Below, in pieces: positions 37,428 to 54,711 of a DNA stretch of 55,313 bases; position 1 is the first letter of the stretch, and each line of letters begins with the position of its first letter. The position numbers and the translations under genes are program-made. A model generated the notes under the pieces. It had not been told where the DNA came from and did not search any database. It was given only the letters and a program-made list of their open reading frames with translations. The stretch comes from Azoarcus sp. (lineage in GTDB: Bacteria > Pseudomonadota > Gammaproteobacteria > Burkholderiales > Rhodocyclaceae), in NCBI GenBank assembly GCA_031265765.1, contig JAISCE010000052.1:1-55313 (forward strand). Direction: 5' to 3'.

Positions 37428-37526
37428 TGCAATCGGGCGCGTATCTGGGCGAAGACGACATCGTCCGCTTCGAGGATAAATACGGGCGTCTTCGGCAATA
37501 GCCGCCGGATCGCGTACTTCGTTTGC
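37428..37526 (+). repeat. 99-bp direct repeat, right copy (manC 3' end duplicate)
   Basis: Same orientation as 34749-34847 with about 96/99 bases identical; it encodes QSGAYLGEDDIVRFEDKYGR as in manC and stops with TAG instead of TAA. It is a non-functional piece here, outside any gene. Confidence 0.9.
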
Positions 37527-37540
37527 CGCTTTGGTGTATG

Positions 37541-37742
37541 GCGGGCGTGGAGCCGGGGTTTGCCGCGCGGCGCTCCGCGTCCGACTTGTGGCCGTCTTTC
37601 CCGAAGGCACGGTAAAAATGTTCCGGCGCGACCCTTCGTGACGGAGACTTCATCTCCCCCGGTACAAGGCCACCTGCCGCGAAGCGGCAAGCCACCATGC
37701 GCTTTGAGAGCGCCGCGCAGCAAACCCCGGCTCCATGCTGGC
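37541..37742. repeat. 202-bp element with 35-bp imperfect terminal inverted repeats
   Basis: The arm at 37541-37575 (containing GGAGCCGGGGTTTG) matches the reverse complement of 37708-37742 in 31 of 35 positions by eye. The interior has no coding capacity but includes a shorter GTGGCC/GGCCAC pair. It looks like a MITE-like or structured intergenic element. Whether it is mobile needs copies elsewhere in the genome. Confidence 0.55.
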
Positions 37743-37761
37743 GTAGCCGTCGCGGCTCATG

Positions 37762-37781
37762 AAAGCCCCGCCGGGGGCTTT
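37762..37781 (-). terminator. Probable terminator of the autotransporter gene
   Basis: AAAGCCCC and GGGGCTTT form an 8-bp stem with a short loop, six bases past the autotransporter stop codon. There are only three T after it on the minus strand, so it is a weak intrinsic terminator. Confidence 0.55.
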
Positions 37782-37786
37782 GCGGC

Positions 37787-46561
<8,775 letters not shown>

Positions 46562-46899
46562 TTTCCTTTCCTCCCGGAAAGTATCTCATCCAGCATGAAC
46601 CCGGCATGTCCCGTCCGCCTCGCGGCTTGGGCGCGATGCTCCGGCCATGTGCATACTCGCTATGGAAACATCGGCGCGCAGAGGAAATCTTTCTCTAATT
46701 CCAGGAAAATAGTCACTACGCCGAGTGACAATGCGGCGTATGCATGCTGTTCGCGTGATGGACTCGACGCAATCGTCCCCGCCCCGGCAAGGCAGGTCAG
46801 GGGAGGGGTTTGCGGCGCTGGTGGCCGCTTGATATTCTTGGAGGCTGTGGACGGTTGATGGGGCAGGGATTTCAGCCGCTAAAATTTTCGGAGGGAACG
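46562..46899. other. Divergent interval between the autotransporter and the 116-residue gene
   Basis: This 338-bp stretch carries the upstream regions of both divergent genes. Both have clear ribosome-binding sites at its ends (GGGAGG near 46572 on the minus strand, GGAGGG at 46890-46895 on the plus strand). A TTGTCA on the minus strand near 46731 could be a -35 element, without a good -10 partner. No RNA gene is visible. Confidence 0.45.
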
Positions 46900-47250
46900 A
46901 TGATGACGCCAGAAGAATACCGCGCGAAGTTTGATGCCGGCACCGCCACCGTCCTCGACAGGTTCGAGACGATCTATACGTCGGACGAAGATAAGGCCGT
47001 CCTCGACCTCTATCATGCGAAATACAAAGGACTGGATCGGAAAACAATCGTTGGACTTGGACAGTCCGCCGAGTCCGGAAGTGTTGAGGATCGTGCGATT
47101 GAACTTGCAATAGACGTGATCGAAGACGATCAACTTCGAGCGTTGGGCTGCAAGATCAATCAGAGGGGAGGGATTTATGTTTCGTATGATGAAAATGGCA
47201 ATGTAGCCACTGTAGAAGGGTTCGATGTCGATGAATTCGGAATCGATTAG
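46900..47250 (+). CDS. Hypothetical acidic protein, possible orphan immunity protein
   Basis: This 116-residue, acidic, soluble protein (MMTPEEYRAKFDAGTATVLDRFETIYTSDED... ending VEGFDVDEFGID) starts at an ATG with GGAGGG four bases upstream, so it is probably a real gene. I do not recognise the family. It lies next to the autotransporter, and its 3' flank (47252-47290) matches the flank of the toxin relic behind mfd. A role as an orphan immunity protein is speculative. Confidence 0.65.
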   Translation: MMTPEEYRAKFDAGTATVLDRFETIYTSDEDKAVLDLYHAKYKGLDRKTIVGLGQSAESGSVEDRAIELAIDVIEDDQLRALGCKINQRGGIYVSYDENGNVATVEGFDVDEFGID

Positions 47251-47251
47251 A

Positions 47252-47290
47252 TATCCATCATCCCTCACGTGAAGAAATCTGATGAAATAA
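47252..47290 (+). repeat. Dispersed ~39-bp element, copy 2
   Basis: It starts TATCCATCATCCCTCACGTG one base after the TAG of the 116-residue gene and matches 25529-25567 in about 33 of 39 positions. See copy 1. Confidence 0.6.
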
Positions 47291-47373
47291 CGGGCGGCAA
47301 TCCATCGGAAAATTCCGTGGAGGATGGAATCCCAAAATTCATCTGGTTGCCGATGCGATCCAGGACGGATTGC

Positions 47374-47450
47374 TGGTAGGCGCGATTGGACTCGAACCAA
47401 CGACCCCCACCATGTCAAGGTGGTGCTCTAACCAACTGAGCTACGCGCCT
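47374..47450 (-). tRNA. tRNA-Val (anticodon GAC)
   Basis: On the minus strand the 77-base gene has the acceptor stem AGGCGCG / CGCGCCT, a D arm (GCTCAGTTGGTTAGAGC), the anticodon stem CCACC / GGTGG around the loop TTGACAT (anticodon GAC), a T arm with GTTCGAGTC, and an encoded CCA end. All stems close. It has its own promoter 15 bases upstream. Confidence 0.95.
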
Positions 47451-47464
47451 GCTGAGAGGGCCGC

Positions 47465-47492
47465 ATTATAGAGGTGCGAAAGGCGTTGTCAA
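47465..47492 (-). promoter_or_regulatory. Sigma70 promoter of tRNA-Val
   Basis: On the minus strand, TTGACA (47487-47492) and TATAAT (47465-47470) are both perfect consensus hexamers, 16 bases apart. The predicted transcript start is a few bases upstream of the tRNA. Confidence 0.9.
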
Positions 47493-47638
47493 GCGCAGGG
47501 CGCATCGCATGCGCGCCATGCCGCCGGATGCGGGTTCCGTCTCGAGCGCCGAAGCGTATTTCAATGGAACGAACCGAAGGCCAACAAGTAATATCCGGTG
47601 TTTTGGGACCATCGAGTCCGGCATTGGAAGGGTAATTC

Positions 47639-48661
47639 ATGGGCGTCATACTGGTCACGGGCGGCGCGGGCTATATCGGTTCGCACACTTGCCTTGCTTT
47701 GTTGCGCGGGGGCTATGAAGTAGCGGTGATCGACGATTATTCCAACTCGTCGCCGCTTGCCCTCGAACGGGTGGAGCGCCTCGCGGGCCGCCGTTTCCGC
47801 GCCGTGCTGGAAGCCGATGTTGCCGATACGGCGGCGCTGGACAGCCTTTTCTCCAGCCACGGAATAGGGGCCGCCATCCATTTCGCCGCCAAGAAAGCGG
47901 TCGGCGAATCGGTGCGCATTCCACTCGCCTATTACCGAAACAACCTCGGCGGCCTTTTGACCCTGCTCGAACGGATGGCGCATCACGGCGTAAAGCGGCT
48001 GGTGTTCAGTTCGTCGGCAACGGTCTACGGCGATCCCGCCAGCGTGCCGATCACCGAGGATTTCCCGCTCGCCGTGACCAACCCTTATGGCCGCACCAAG
48101 CTGATGAGCGAAGAAATGCTGCGCGACGCGGCCGTCGCCGACCCCGCCTGGAAAATAACGCTGCTGCGTTACTTCAATCCGGTCGGGGCGGATCCGAGCG
48201 GACAGATCGGCGAAGACCCCGGCGGCATTCCCAACAATCTCATGCCTTACGTTTGCCAGGTCGCGGTGGGCAAACTCTCCGAATTGCAGGTTTTCGGCAA
48301 CGATTACCCGACGCCCGACGGTACCGGCGTGCGCGATTACATCCATGTGTCCGATCTCGCCGCCGGGCATCTCGCGGCGCTCGCCAGGCTCGAAAGCCTT
48401 CCGGCGGTGAGCGCGATCAACCTCGGTACCGGACGCGGTTACAGTGTGCTCGAACTCGTGCGCGCTTTCGAGGCGGCATCCGGGCGTCCGGTGCCGTACC
48501 GCATCGCGCCCCGCCGCGCGGGCGATGTCGCCGAATGCTGGGCCGATCCGGCGCGGGCCGCCGCTCTCCTGGGCTGGCGGGCGGAACACGGTATCGAGGC
48601 CATGTGCCGCGATGCCTGGCGTTGGCAGTCGACCAATCCGGATGGTTATCGGGCGATGTGA
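47639..48661 (+). CDS. galE: UDP-glucose 4-epimerase
   Basis: GalE interconverts UDP-glucose and UDP-galactose for cell-surface polysaccharide synthesis. The 340-residue extended SDR protein has the NAD motif [16 protein letters not shown], the [10 protein letters not shown] block and the catalytic NPYGRTK (Tyr-x3-Lys). It stands alone here, 14 kb from rfb and manC, and may feed the same envelope polymer. Confidence 0.95.
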   Translation: MGVILVTGGAGYIGSHTCLALLRGGYEVAVIDDYSNSSPLALERVERLAGRRFRAVLEADVADTAALDSLFSSHGIGAAIHFAAKKAVGESVRIPLAYYRNNLGGLLTLLERMAHHGVKRLVFSSSATVYGDPASVPITEDFPLAVTNPYGRTKLMSEEMLRDAAVADPAWKITLLRYFNPVGADPSGQIGEDPGGIPNNLMPYVCQVAVGKLSELQVFGNDYPTPDGTGVRDYIHVSDLAAGHLAALARLESLPAVSAINLGTGRGYSVLELVRAFEAASGRPVPYRIAPRRAGDVAECWADPARAAALLGWRAEHGIEAMCRDAWRWQSTNPDGYRAM

Positions 48662-48738
48662 CGCGAAAAGCGCATGACACGGGCGGGCGCGGCTCGTATA
48701 GTGCGCCCATCGATCTTTTCCTGCGATTCCCCGCGGCC

Positions 48739-49608
48739 ATGCAACTCGTCCTGATAAGCGGTCTCTCCGGTTCGGGCAAGAGCATCGCGCTCAAGGTGCT
48801 TGAGGACGCCGGGTATTACGCCGTCGACAATCTGCCGTCCATGCTGCTGCCGCAATTGGTAACGTCCTTGCGCGGCACGGGTTGCGGGCGCATTGCCGTA
48901 TCGGTCGATGTACGTTCCGGCGAGAGCGTCGCGGCATTGCCGCGCCAGATGGCGGCCTTGCGCGAGCTTGCCGAAGACTTGCGCTGCATCTTCCTCGATG
49001 CGCGCGACGATACGCTGATCGCCCGCTTCTCCGAAACCCGCCGCCGTCACCCGCTGGCCGGAGAAAACGTGTCGCTGGAGGAGGCGATCCGCCGCGAGCG
49101 CGAGATGCTCGACGAAATTTTCCCGCTCGGCCACCGGATAGATACCAGCGACATGCATCCCAATACCCTGCGCAACCGGGTACGGGACTTCGTCGAGGCC
49201 GAAGTAGGCGAAGGGCTTACCCTGATGTTCCAGTCCTTCGGCTTCAAATATGGCATCCCGCTCGATGCCGACATGGTGTTCGATGTCAGGTGCCTGCCCA
49301 ATCCTTATTACGATCCGCAGCTGCGTCCGCTTACCGGCCACGATCCGGAAGTCATCGCCTACTTCGCGCAGTTGCCCGAAATCGATCGCATGATCGAAGA
49401 TATCCGGCGTTTCGTCGCGGCCTGGTTGCCGAGTTTCATCCGCGACAATCGCAGTTATCTCACTGTCGCCATCGGGTGTACGGGCGGGCAGCACCGCTCG
49501 ATCTACATTGCCGAACGCCTCGCCGACGCTTTTCGCGCCGCCTGCCATGTGCTCGTCCGCCATCGCGCGATGGAGCGGCGGATGGGCGACTGCGCGGCGG
49601 ACGCTTGA
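48739..49608 (+). CDS. rapZ: RNase adapter protein / nucleotide-binding protein
   Basis: RapZ (YvcJ family) binds nucleotide and, in E. coli, guides RNase E to a small RNA controlling amino-sugar synthesis. The 289-residue product has the P-loop GLSGSGKS at residues 8-15, the [28 protein letters not shown] block and the C-terminal [17 protein letters not shown] signature. The start at 48739 gives [11 protein letters not shown]. Its stop overlaps the start of the next gene (TGATG). The usual neighbours hprK and ptsN are not adjacent. Confidence 0.95.
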   Translation: MQLVLISGLSGSGKSIALKVLEDAGYYAVDNLPSMLLPQLVTSLRGTGCGRIAVSVDVRSGESVAALPRQMAALRELAEDLRCIFLDARDDTLIARFSETRRRHPLAGENVSLEEAIRREREMLDEIFPLGHRIDTSDMHPNTLRNRVRDFVEAEVGEGLTLMFQSFGFKYGIPLDADMVFDVRCLPNPYYDPQLRPLTGHDPEVIAYFAQLPEIDRMIEDIRRFVAAWLPSFIRDNRSYLTVAIGCTGGQHRSIYIAERLADAFRAACHVLVRHRAMERRMGDCAADA

Positions 49609-49994
49609 TGCGCCCGTTCCGTGCGTGGCGCGAGTTGTTGCAGCCCGGCGACTATGCCGTCATGGCGGCGGGGATCGCGCTATGTGTCTACGCCGGATTC
49701 AATCTGTGGCGCGGCGGCGCGCCGGATGGCGTCATCGTGCGCGCCGGGGGCAATATCTTTGCCGAAACCGATCTTTCCCGGGCGCGGCGCATCGCCGTGC
49801 CGGGGCCGCTTGGCACGACCGTGATCGAAATCGAACCCGGACGCGCCCGCGTCGCCGCCGACCCCGGCCCGCGCCAATACTGTGTGCGCCAGGGCTGGCT
49901 GACCCACGCAGGCGCGGTAGCGATCTGTGCGCCCAACGAGGTCAGCCTGATGCTGACCGGACGGGGAGGAGACTTTGACTCGCTCAGTTATTGA
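49608..49994 (+). CDS. NusG domain II-containing protein
   Basis: The 128-residue protein has one N-terminal membrane segment (about residues 15-35) and a NusG-II-like domain (FAETDLSRARRIAVPGPLGTTVIEIEPGRARVAADPGPRQYCVRQGWL...PNEVSLMLTG). Such proteins are encoded beside Gx-type membrane proteins and ApbE and are suspected to act in redox or flavin processes. It overlaps rapZ by one base and the next gene by 20 bases. Confidence 0.85.
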   Translation: MRPFRAWRELLQPGDYAVMAAGIALCVYAGFNLWRGGAPDGVIVRAGGNIFAETDLSRARRIAVPGPLGTTVIEIEPGRARVAADPGPRQYCVRQGWLTHAGAVAICAPNEVSLMLTGRGGDFDSLSY

Positions 49995-50556
49995 ACTGAG
50001 GCCCACCGCCGAGGATCGCCGCATCGCGCGCCACGCGGCGGCGGCGATCGCGCTGACCGTGGCCGAAGCCGCCATTCCCCTGCCGCTGCCCGGCGTCAAG
50101 CCGGGACTTGCCAACATCATCACACTGGCAGTGCTGGTGCGCTGGGGCTGGCGCGAAGCGGCATGGGTATCCTTGCTGCGCGTGTTCGCCGCCAGCCTGC
50201 TTCTGGGGCAGTTTCTCGCGCCGGGTTTTTTCCTGAGCCTTGGCGGCGCGCTGGCAAGCCTGATTGCGCTGGGCGGCGCGATGCGGCTGCCGCGCCGCTG
50301 GTTCGGGCCGGTCAGTCACAGTATTCTTGCCGCGTTCGCCCACATCGGCGCACAGCTCGTCATTGCCCGCCTGTGGCTGACGCCGCACGATGGCGTGTTC
50401 TACCTTGCGCCGCTTCTGGGCGCCGCCGCGGTATTGTTCGGTCTGGTCAACGGCATCGCCGCCGCCGCCCTGCTGCGCGAACCGCAAGACCCGGATATGG
50501 AACGGGCCGGTACGGACGGCGTCGAAACCCGGCAGGACACGCCGTCCCGGTTGTAA
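49975..50556 (+). CDS. Gx transporter family protein (heptaprenyl diphosphate synthase component I-like)
   Basis: This 193-residue hydrophobic protein has five or six membrane segments and the conserved LPLPGVKPGLANIITL motif of the Gx transporter family. It starts at a TTG (49975) with GGGGAGGAG upstream and overlaps the previous gene. Despite the inherited name it is probably a membrane transport component, not an enzyme. The substrate is unknown. Confidence 0.85.
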   Translation: MTRSVIELRPTAEDRRIARHAAAAIALTVAEAAIPLPLPGVKPGLANIITLAVLVRWGWREAAWVSLLRVFAASLLLGQFLAPGFFLSLGGALASLIALGGAMRLPRRWFGPVSHSILAAFAHIGAQLVIARLWLTPHDGVFYLAPLLGAAAVLFGLVNGIAAAALLREPQDPDMERAGTDGVETRQDTPSRL

Positions 50557-50607
50557 TAAGATTATCCGTTTTAACGATAACGGTCGCCGCCCGGCAAGAA
50601 GGCATTC

Positions 50608-51915
50608 ATGGATCTCCGCATTCCCTCCGCGTTTTCAGGCCCCCTGCTCGAAATGGAGCGCCAGTTTCTCGACCACGCCACCGCGATCGAACGATGGTTC
50701 CGCGAGCAATGGCACGGCCACATACCGCCATTTTATGGCTCAGTCGATTTGCGCAATGCCGGTTTCAAGCTCGCGCCCATCGACATGAACCTGTTTCCCG
50801 GCGGCTTCAACAATCTCGCGCCTATCTCCCTGCCTTTGTGCATACAGGCCGCACAGGCGGCGGTCGAGCGTCTGTGTTCCGACGCCAGCCGCCTGTTGCT
50901 GATTCCCGAAAACCACACCCGCAACCAGTTCTACCTGCAAAACGTGGCGCGGCTGGCGACCATCCTTCGTCTTACCGGTCTGGAAGTACGCCTCGGCAGC
51001 CTGCTGCCCGAAATCGTTTCACCCACCACGCTGATGCTCTCCGACGGAACGAGCCTCACGCTGGAGCCGCTCGAACGCCGCGGGAATCATCTGGGGGTGG
51101 CAGGCTTCGATTCCTGCGCCATCCTGCTCAACAACGATCTCTCCGGCGGCGTGCCCGGGATTCTCAAGGGACTGGATGAGCAATGGCTGATCCCGCCGCT
51201 GCACGCGGGCTGGCACGTGCGTCGCAAATCGCGCCACGCCGCTGTGTACGAGCGGGTGTTGCAGACGTTTTCGGAAGCCATTGGCATCGATCCCTGGCGT
51301 ATCGGCCCGGCGTTCCGCGTGTGCGGCGGCATCGATTTCCAGGAGCGCGCCGGTGAAGAATGCCTGGCCGCGCAAGTCGACGCCCTGCTTGCCGACATCC
51401 GGCGCAAATACCGCGAATACGGCATCGACGACGAGGCTTTCGTCGTCGTCAAGGCCGACGCAGGCACCTACGGCATGGGTGTGATGACGGTCAAGGATGC
51501 TTCCGAAGTCGTAGGACTCAATCGCCGCCAGCGCAACAAAATGGCGGTGGTGAAGGAAGGACTGGCGGTCGAGGAAGTCATCATCCAGGAAGGTGTGCGC
51601 ACATTCGAGACCATCGACGGCGCCGCCGCCGAGCCGGTGGTCTACACGATGGATCACTATGTCGTCGGCGGCTTTTACCGTGCGCACACGGCGCGCGGCA
51701 GCGACGAGAATCTCAATGCGCCGGGCATGGAATTCCGCTCGCAGGCATTCGATACGCCGTGCTGCACTCCCGATTGCCGGCAATCCCTGGACGCCGCGCA
51801 AAATCGCTTCTACGTCTATGGCGTGGTCGCGCGCCTGGCGCTGCTCGCGGCCTCGGTCGAAATCGAGGAGACCGATCCCGACAACGCCGCCGCCGAGGCC
51901 GTTCCGGCGCCTTGA
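50608..51915 (+). CDS. gshA: Glutamate-cysteine ligase (proteobacterial GshA type)
   Basis: GshA joins glutamate and cysteine, the first step of glutathione synthesis. This 435-residue protein is of the type found in betaproteobacteria and acidithiobacilli, unrelated in detail to E. coli GshA: IPPFYGSVDLRNAGFKLAPIDMNLFPGGFNNL, FVVVKADAGTYGMGVMTV (ATP-grasp-like lysine) and NRRQRNKMAVVKEGL. It is followed by gshB after 18 bases, and by apbE. Confidence 0.93.
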   Translation: MDLRIPSAFSGPLLEMERQFLDHATAIERWFREQWHGHIPPFYGSVDLRNAGFKLAPIDMNLFPGGFNNLAPISLPLCIQAAQAAVERLCSDASRLLLIPENHTRNQFYLQNVARLATILRLTGLEVRLGSLLPEIVSPTTLMLSDGTSLTLEPLERRGNHLGVAGFDSCAILLNNDLSGGVPGILKGLDEQWLIPPLHAGWHVRRKSRHAAVYERVLQTFSEAIGIDPWRIGPAFRVCGGIDFQERAGEECLAAQVDALLADIRRKYREYGIDDEAFVVVKADAGTYGMGVMTVKDASEVVGLNRRQRNKMAVVKEGLAVEEVIIQEGVRTFETIDGAAAEPVVYTMDHYVVGGFYRAHTARGSDENLNAPGMEFRSQAFDTPCCTPDCRQSLDAAQNRFYVYGVVARLALLAASVEIEETDPDNAAAEAVPAP

Positions 51916-51933
51916 GCCGGCGGACGTTCCATC

Positions 51934-52884
51934 ATGACGACGCTCGATATCGCTTTCATCATCGATCCGCTTCCGGCCCTGAAAGCCTATAAAGACTCCA
52001 GCGTGGCGATGATGCGCGCCGCCGCCGCGCGCGGCCACAGGCCATGGGCGATCCAGCGCGAGAACCTCGTCTGGCGCGATAGCCTCACTGCGGCGCGCGC
52101 CGTACCGCTCACCCTGCGCGCCGACGATCATGACTGGTACGAAGCGGGCCGGGAAGAATTTCGCGCGCTCTCCGGCTTCAACGCGGTACTGATGCGCCAG
52201 GACCCGCCGTTCGACTTTGAATACATTGCCGCGACCTGGCTGCTCGAACGCGCCGCCTCGGCCGGGGCGCGCGTATTCAACGCTCCGCGCGCGGTGCGCG
52301 ACCATTCCGAGAAACTGGCGATCACCGAATTTCCGCAATTCATCGCCGCTACGCTGGCGGCGCGCGACCCGGCCCGCCTCCACGCCTTCATCGACGAAAC
52401 CGGCGACACCGTGCTCAAGCCGCTCGACGGCATGGGCGGCAGCCAGATCTTTCGCGTGACCGCCAAAGACCCCAATCGCAACGTAATCGTCGAAACTCTC
52501 ACGGACAACGGCAGGCGCACGATCATGGCGCAACGCTACCTGCCGGGCATCCGCGCCGGCGACAAGCGGGTGCTCATCGTCGGCGGCGAAATCGTCCCCT
52601 ACGCCCTGGCGCGCATCCCGCGCGAAGGCGAGACGCGCGGCAACCTCGCCGCGGGCGGACGCGGCGTGGCCATGCCATTGACCGCGCGCGAGCGGGAAAT
52701 CGCCGGCTTTCTCGCCCCGATCCTGTGGTCGCGCGGACTGCTGATCGCCGGATTGGACATCATCGACGGACATCTCACCGAAATCAACGTCACCAGCCCG
52801 ACCTGCATGGTCGAGATTGCCACGCAACAAGGCTTCGACGCCGCGGGACTGGTCATCGACACGCTGGAACGTTTGTGCGCGTGA
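51934..52884 (+). CDS. gshB: Glutathione synthetase
   Basis: GshB adds glycine to gamma-glutamylcysteine. The 316-residue ATP-grasp enzyme has the N-terminal DPLPALKAYKDSSVAMMRAA block, the RQDPPFDFEYI motif, the ATP lysine in VLKPLDGMGGSQIFRV and the C-terminal EINVTSPTCMVEI metal site. The next gene starts inside its stop (GTGA). Confidence 0.96.
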   Translation: MTTLDIAFIIDPLPALKAYKDSSVAMMRAAAARGHRPWAIQRENLVWRDSLTAARAVPLTLRADDHDWYEAGREEFRALSGFNAVLMRQDPPFDFEYIAATWLLERAASAGARVFNAPRAVRDHSEKLAITEFPQFIAATLAARDPARLHAFIDETGDTVLKPLDGMGGSQIFRVTAKDPNRNVIVETLTDNGRRTIMAQRYLPGIRAGDKRVLIVGGEIVPYALARIPREGETRGNLAAGGRGVAMPLTAREREIAGFLAPILWSRGLLIAGLDIIDGHLTEINVTSPTCMVEIATQQGFDAAGLVIDTLERLCA

Positions 52885-53990
52885 AAGGTCTCCGGGAGAC
52901 GGGATCGCCGCACGAACGCCGCAGCGGCTCCGAAACGGAAACGAAGCCCGCGCCCTGCCGATGCGCCTTCGCACTGCTGTTGCTTTGCTGCACCCTGCTG
53001 CTGGCCGGATGCGGGCGGGAGCAGGTCTTCCACCGCGAATCCTACGTCTTCGGCACGCGGGTGGACATCGCCGTCTACGGCGGCGACCGCGAACGCGCCG
53101 ATGCCGCAATGGCCGCCGTGCTGTACGAATTCGACCGCCTGCACCGCGCCTACCACGCCTGGGAACCATCGGAACTGACCGCGCTCAACGATGCGCTCGC
53201 GCGCGGCGAATCCCGGGAAGTCTCACCCGAACTGGCGGCCATGCTGCGCGACGCCCAACAGATAGCCGCCCGTTGCGACGAATTGTTCGACCCCGCCCTC
53301 GGCGCCCTGATCGAACTCTGGGGCTTTCATACCGACACTTTCGCGCCGGTCGAACCCGATCCGGCAAGACTGGCCGCGCTCAAGGCCGCGCAACCGCGCA
53401 TGAGCGACCTCGTCATCGACGGCCAGCGCATCGCCAGCCGCAACCCGGCGGTAAGAATCGACCTCGGCGGCTACGCCAAGGGCTATGCGCTCGACCGCGC
53501 CGCCGCCATCCTGCGCGAACAAGGCATCCGCGACGCGCTCCTCAACATCGGCGGCAACATCCTCGCCCTGGGCAGCAAGGGCGGGCAACCGTGGCGGATC
53601 GGCATCCAGCACCCGCGCCATCCCATGCCGCTGGCGACGATGCCGGTCTACGACGGCGAAGCGACAGGCACCTCCGGCGATTATCAACGCTACTTCGAGA
53701 TCGACGGCGTGCGCTACGCCCATCTGATCGACCCGCGCACCGGCGAACCCGCGCATGCGACCCAGGCGTTGACCGTGCTGGTAACGCCGCGGCCCAATGC
53801 CGGCGTCCTGTCCGATGCGGCAAGCAAGCCTGCCTATCTGGCGGGCGATGGCTGGCGCGAACAAACACGCCGTTTCGCCATAGACCACGCGCTGAGAGTC
53901 GCGGCGGATGGACGGATCGAAGTCACGCGCGCGTTGCGGGCACGGCTGGCATTCCCCTCGCCGCCCGCGGACATCACCGTACTCGACTGA
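52881..53990 (+). CDS. apbE: FAD:protein FMN transferase
   Basis: ApbE transfers FMN from FAD to threonine of target proteins in the periplasm. The 369-residue lipoprotein starts at a GTG overlapping the gshB stop, has the lipobox LLLAGC (about residue 44), DLGGYAKGYALDRA, NIGGNILALGSKGGQPW and HLIDPRTGEPA. Its expected substrates are RnfD (Thr166) and RnfG (Thr190), encoded at 6-7.8 kb, which have the right motifs; this link is inference. Confidence 0.95.
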   Translation: MKGLRETGSPHERRSGSETETKPAPCRCAFALLLLCCTLLLAGCGREQVFHRESYVFGTRVDIAVYGGDRERADAAMAAVLYEFDRLHRAYHAWEPSELTALNDALARGESREVSPELAAMLRDAQQIAARCDELFDPALGALIELWGFHTDTFAPVEPDPARLAALKAAQPRMSDLVIDGQRIASRNPAVRIDLGGYAKGYALDRAAAILREQGIRDALLNIGGNILALGSKGGQPWRIGIQHPRHPMPLATMPVYDGEATGTSGDYQRYFEIDGVRYAHLIDPRTGEPAHATQALTVLVTPRPNAGVLSDAASKPAYLAGDGWREQTRRFAIDHALRVAADGRIEVTRALRARLAFPSPPADITVLD

Positions 53991-54202
53991 ACCGCTCTCC
54001 CGCGCCCATTCCTGATTGCCGGTTATCCCCGGTACACCACGTCGCCGTTCCCGTCAACGCCATGCTTGAAGTGATGGACGAGTCAAACCGGACGGATTCG
54101 TTACTCCCAGCACCTTGACTGAGAAATATTGCACGCTCTGGTTTTCTGGGAGTAGAATGCAAAAATGTTTATTTTCCTTCTCTTTAGAAGAATAAGGACA
54201 TT

Positions 54203-54711
54203 ATGAAACCAGTATCAAACATTTACCTCCCCCCCCCCCCCCGCTATACCGTTTAAATAATCATCCTTCGCGCGCCTTTCCCCCGGCGGCTCGCGCGCGT
54301 ACTTCCGGCTTCCTGCCGCCCCGCAGGATGCGTCATATCGCGCGCGTCCTGGTCTTCACGCGGGTCACACATCTCTCGCTGGGCCTTGCCCAAGGCGTTA
54401 CCCCGGTCGTCGACAACATCGTCGTACCCGACGGCAGGGACTCGGCGTATGACGAATGCCGGACCTACAACGTTGACCGTGAAAGGCTGATCCTCAACAA
54501 CAGCAGCCAGCTTGCCGTGTCCACGCAACCGGGCGAGGCGCTGAGACAGCAGTTGGGAGAAGCGGCGTCCAATCTCATCACCAAGAACCTCAATATTGCG
54601 CCGACCATCGAGATTCGGCCCGGTTTCCTGTTCAACGTCGTGGCGACGAAAGACATCACGTTGCCTGGCTCCTGCCAATCCTTCGACTATACAAAGAGGA
54701 GTGAACCATGA
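54203..54711 (+). pseudogene. VirB10/TrbI C-terminal relic behind a poly-C tract
   Basis: An ATG at 54203 with AAGGA six bases upstream opens MKPVSNIYLPPPP, then a run of 14 C. With 14 C the frame ends after five more codons; with 15 it would continue in frame through 54328 to the TGA at 54711. The far end, EAASNLITKNLNIAPTIEIR... KDITLPG, matches the C-terminus of TrbI/VirB10, a conjugation channel protein. The middle has no clear match, so this is more likely a deletion relic than a working switch. Confidence 0.55.
54229..54242 (+). repeat. Homopolymeric C14 tract
   Basis: Fourteen C in a row interrupt the frame starting at 54203. Such tracts are prone both to slippage in the cell and to sequencing error. 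Confidence 0.9.

Larger units (their letters stand above)
37351..37786. other. Intergenic region between toxin and autotransporter: manC 3' duplicate and an inverted-repeat element
   Basis: This 436-bp stretch has no gene. It holds the right copy of the 99-bp manC repeat, the 202-bp inverted-repeat element at 37541-37742, and a terminator for the autotransporter. The 75 bases next to the toxin presumably carry its promoter, but no hexamers are clear. Confidence 0.7.

Noticed and set aside
54229..54242. Calling the C14 tract a proven phase switch
   Set aside because: The gene behind it is a fragment without a recognisable middle part, and homopolymer length is the most error-prone feature in sequencing, so only a tentative report is made.
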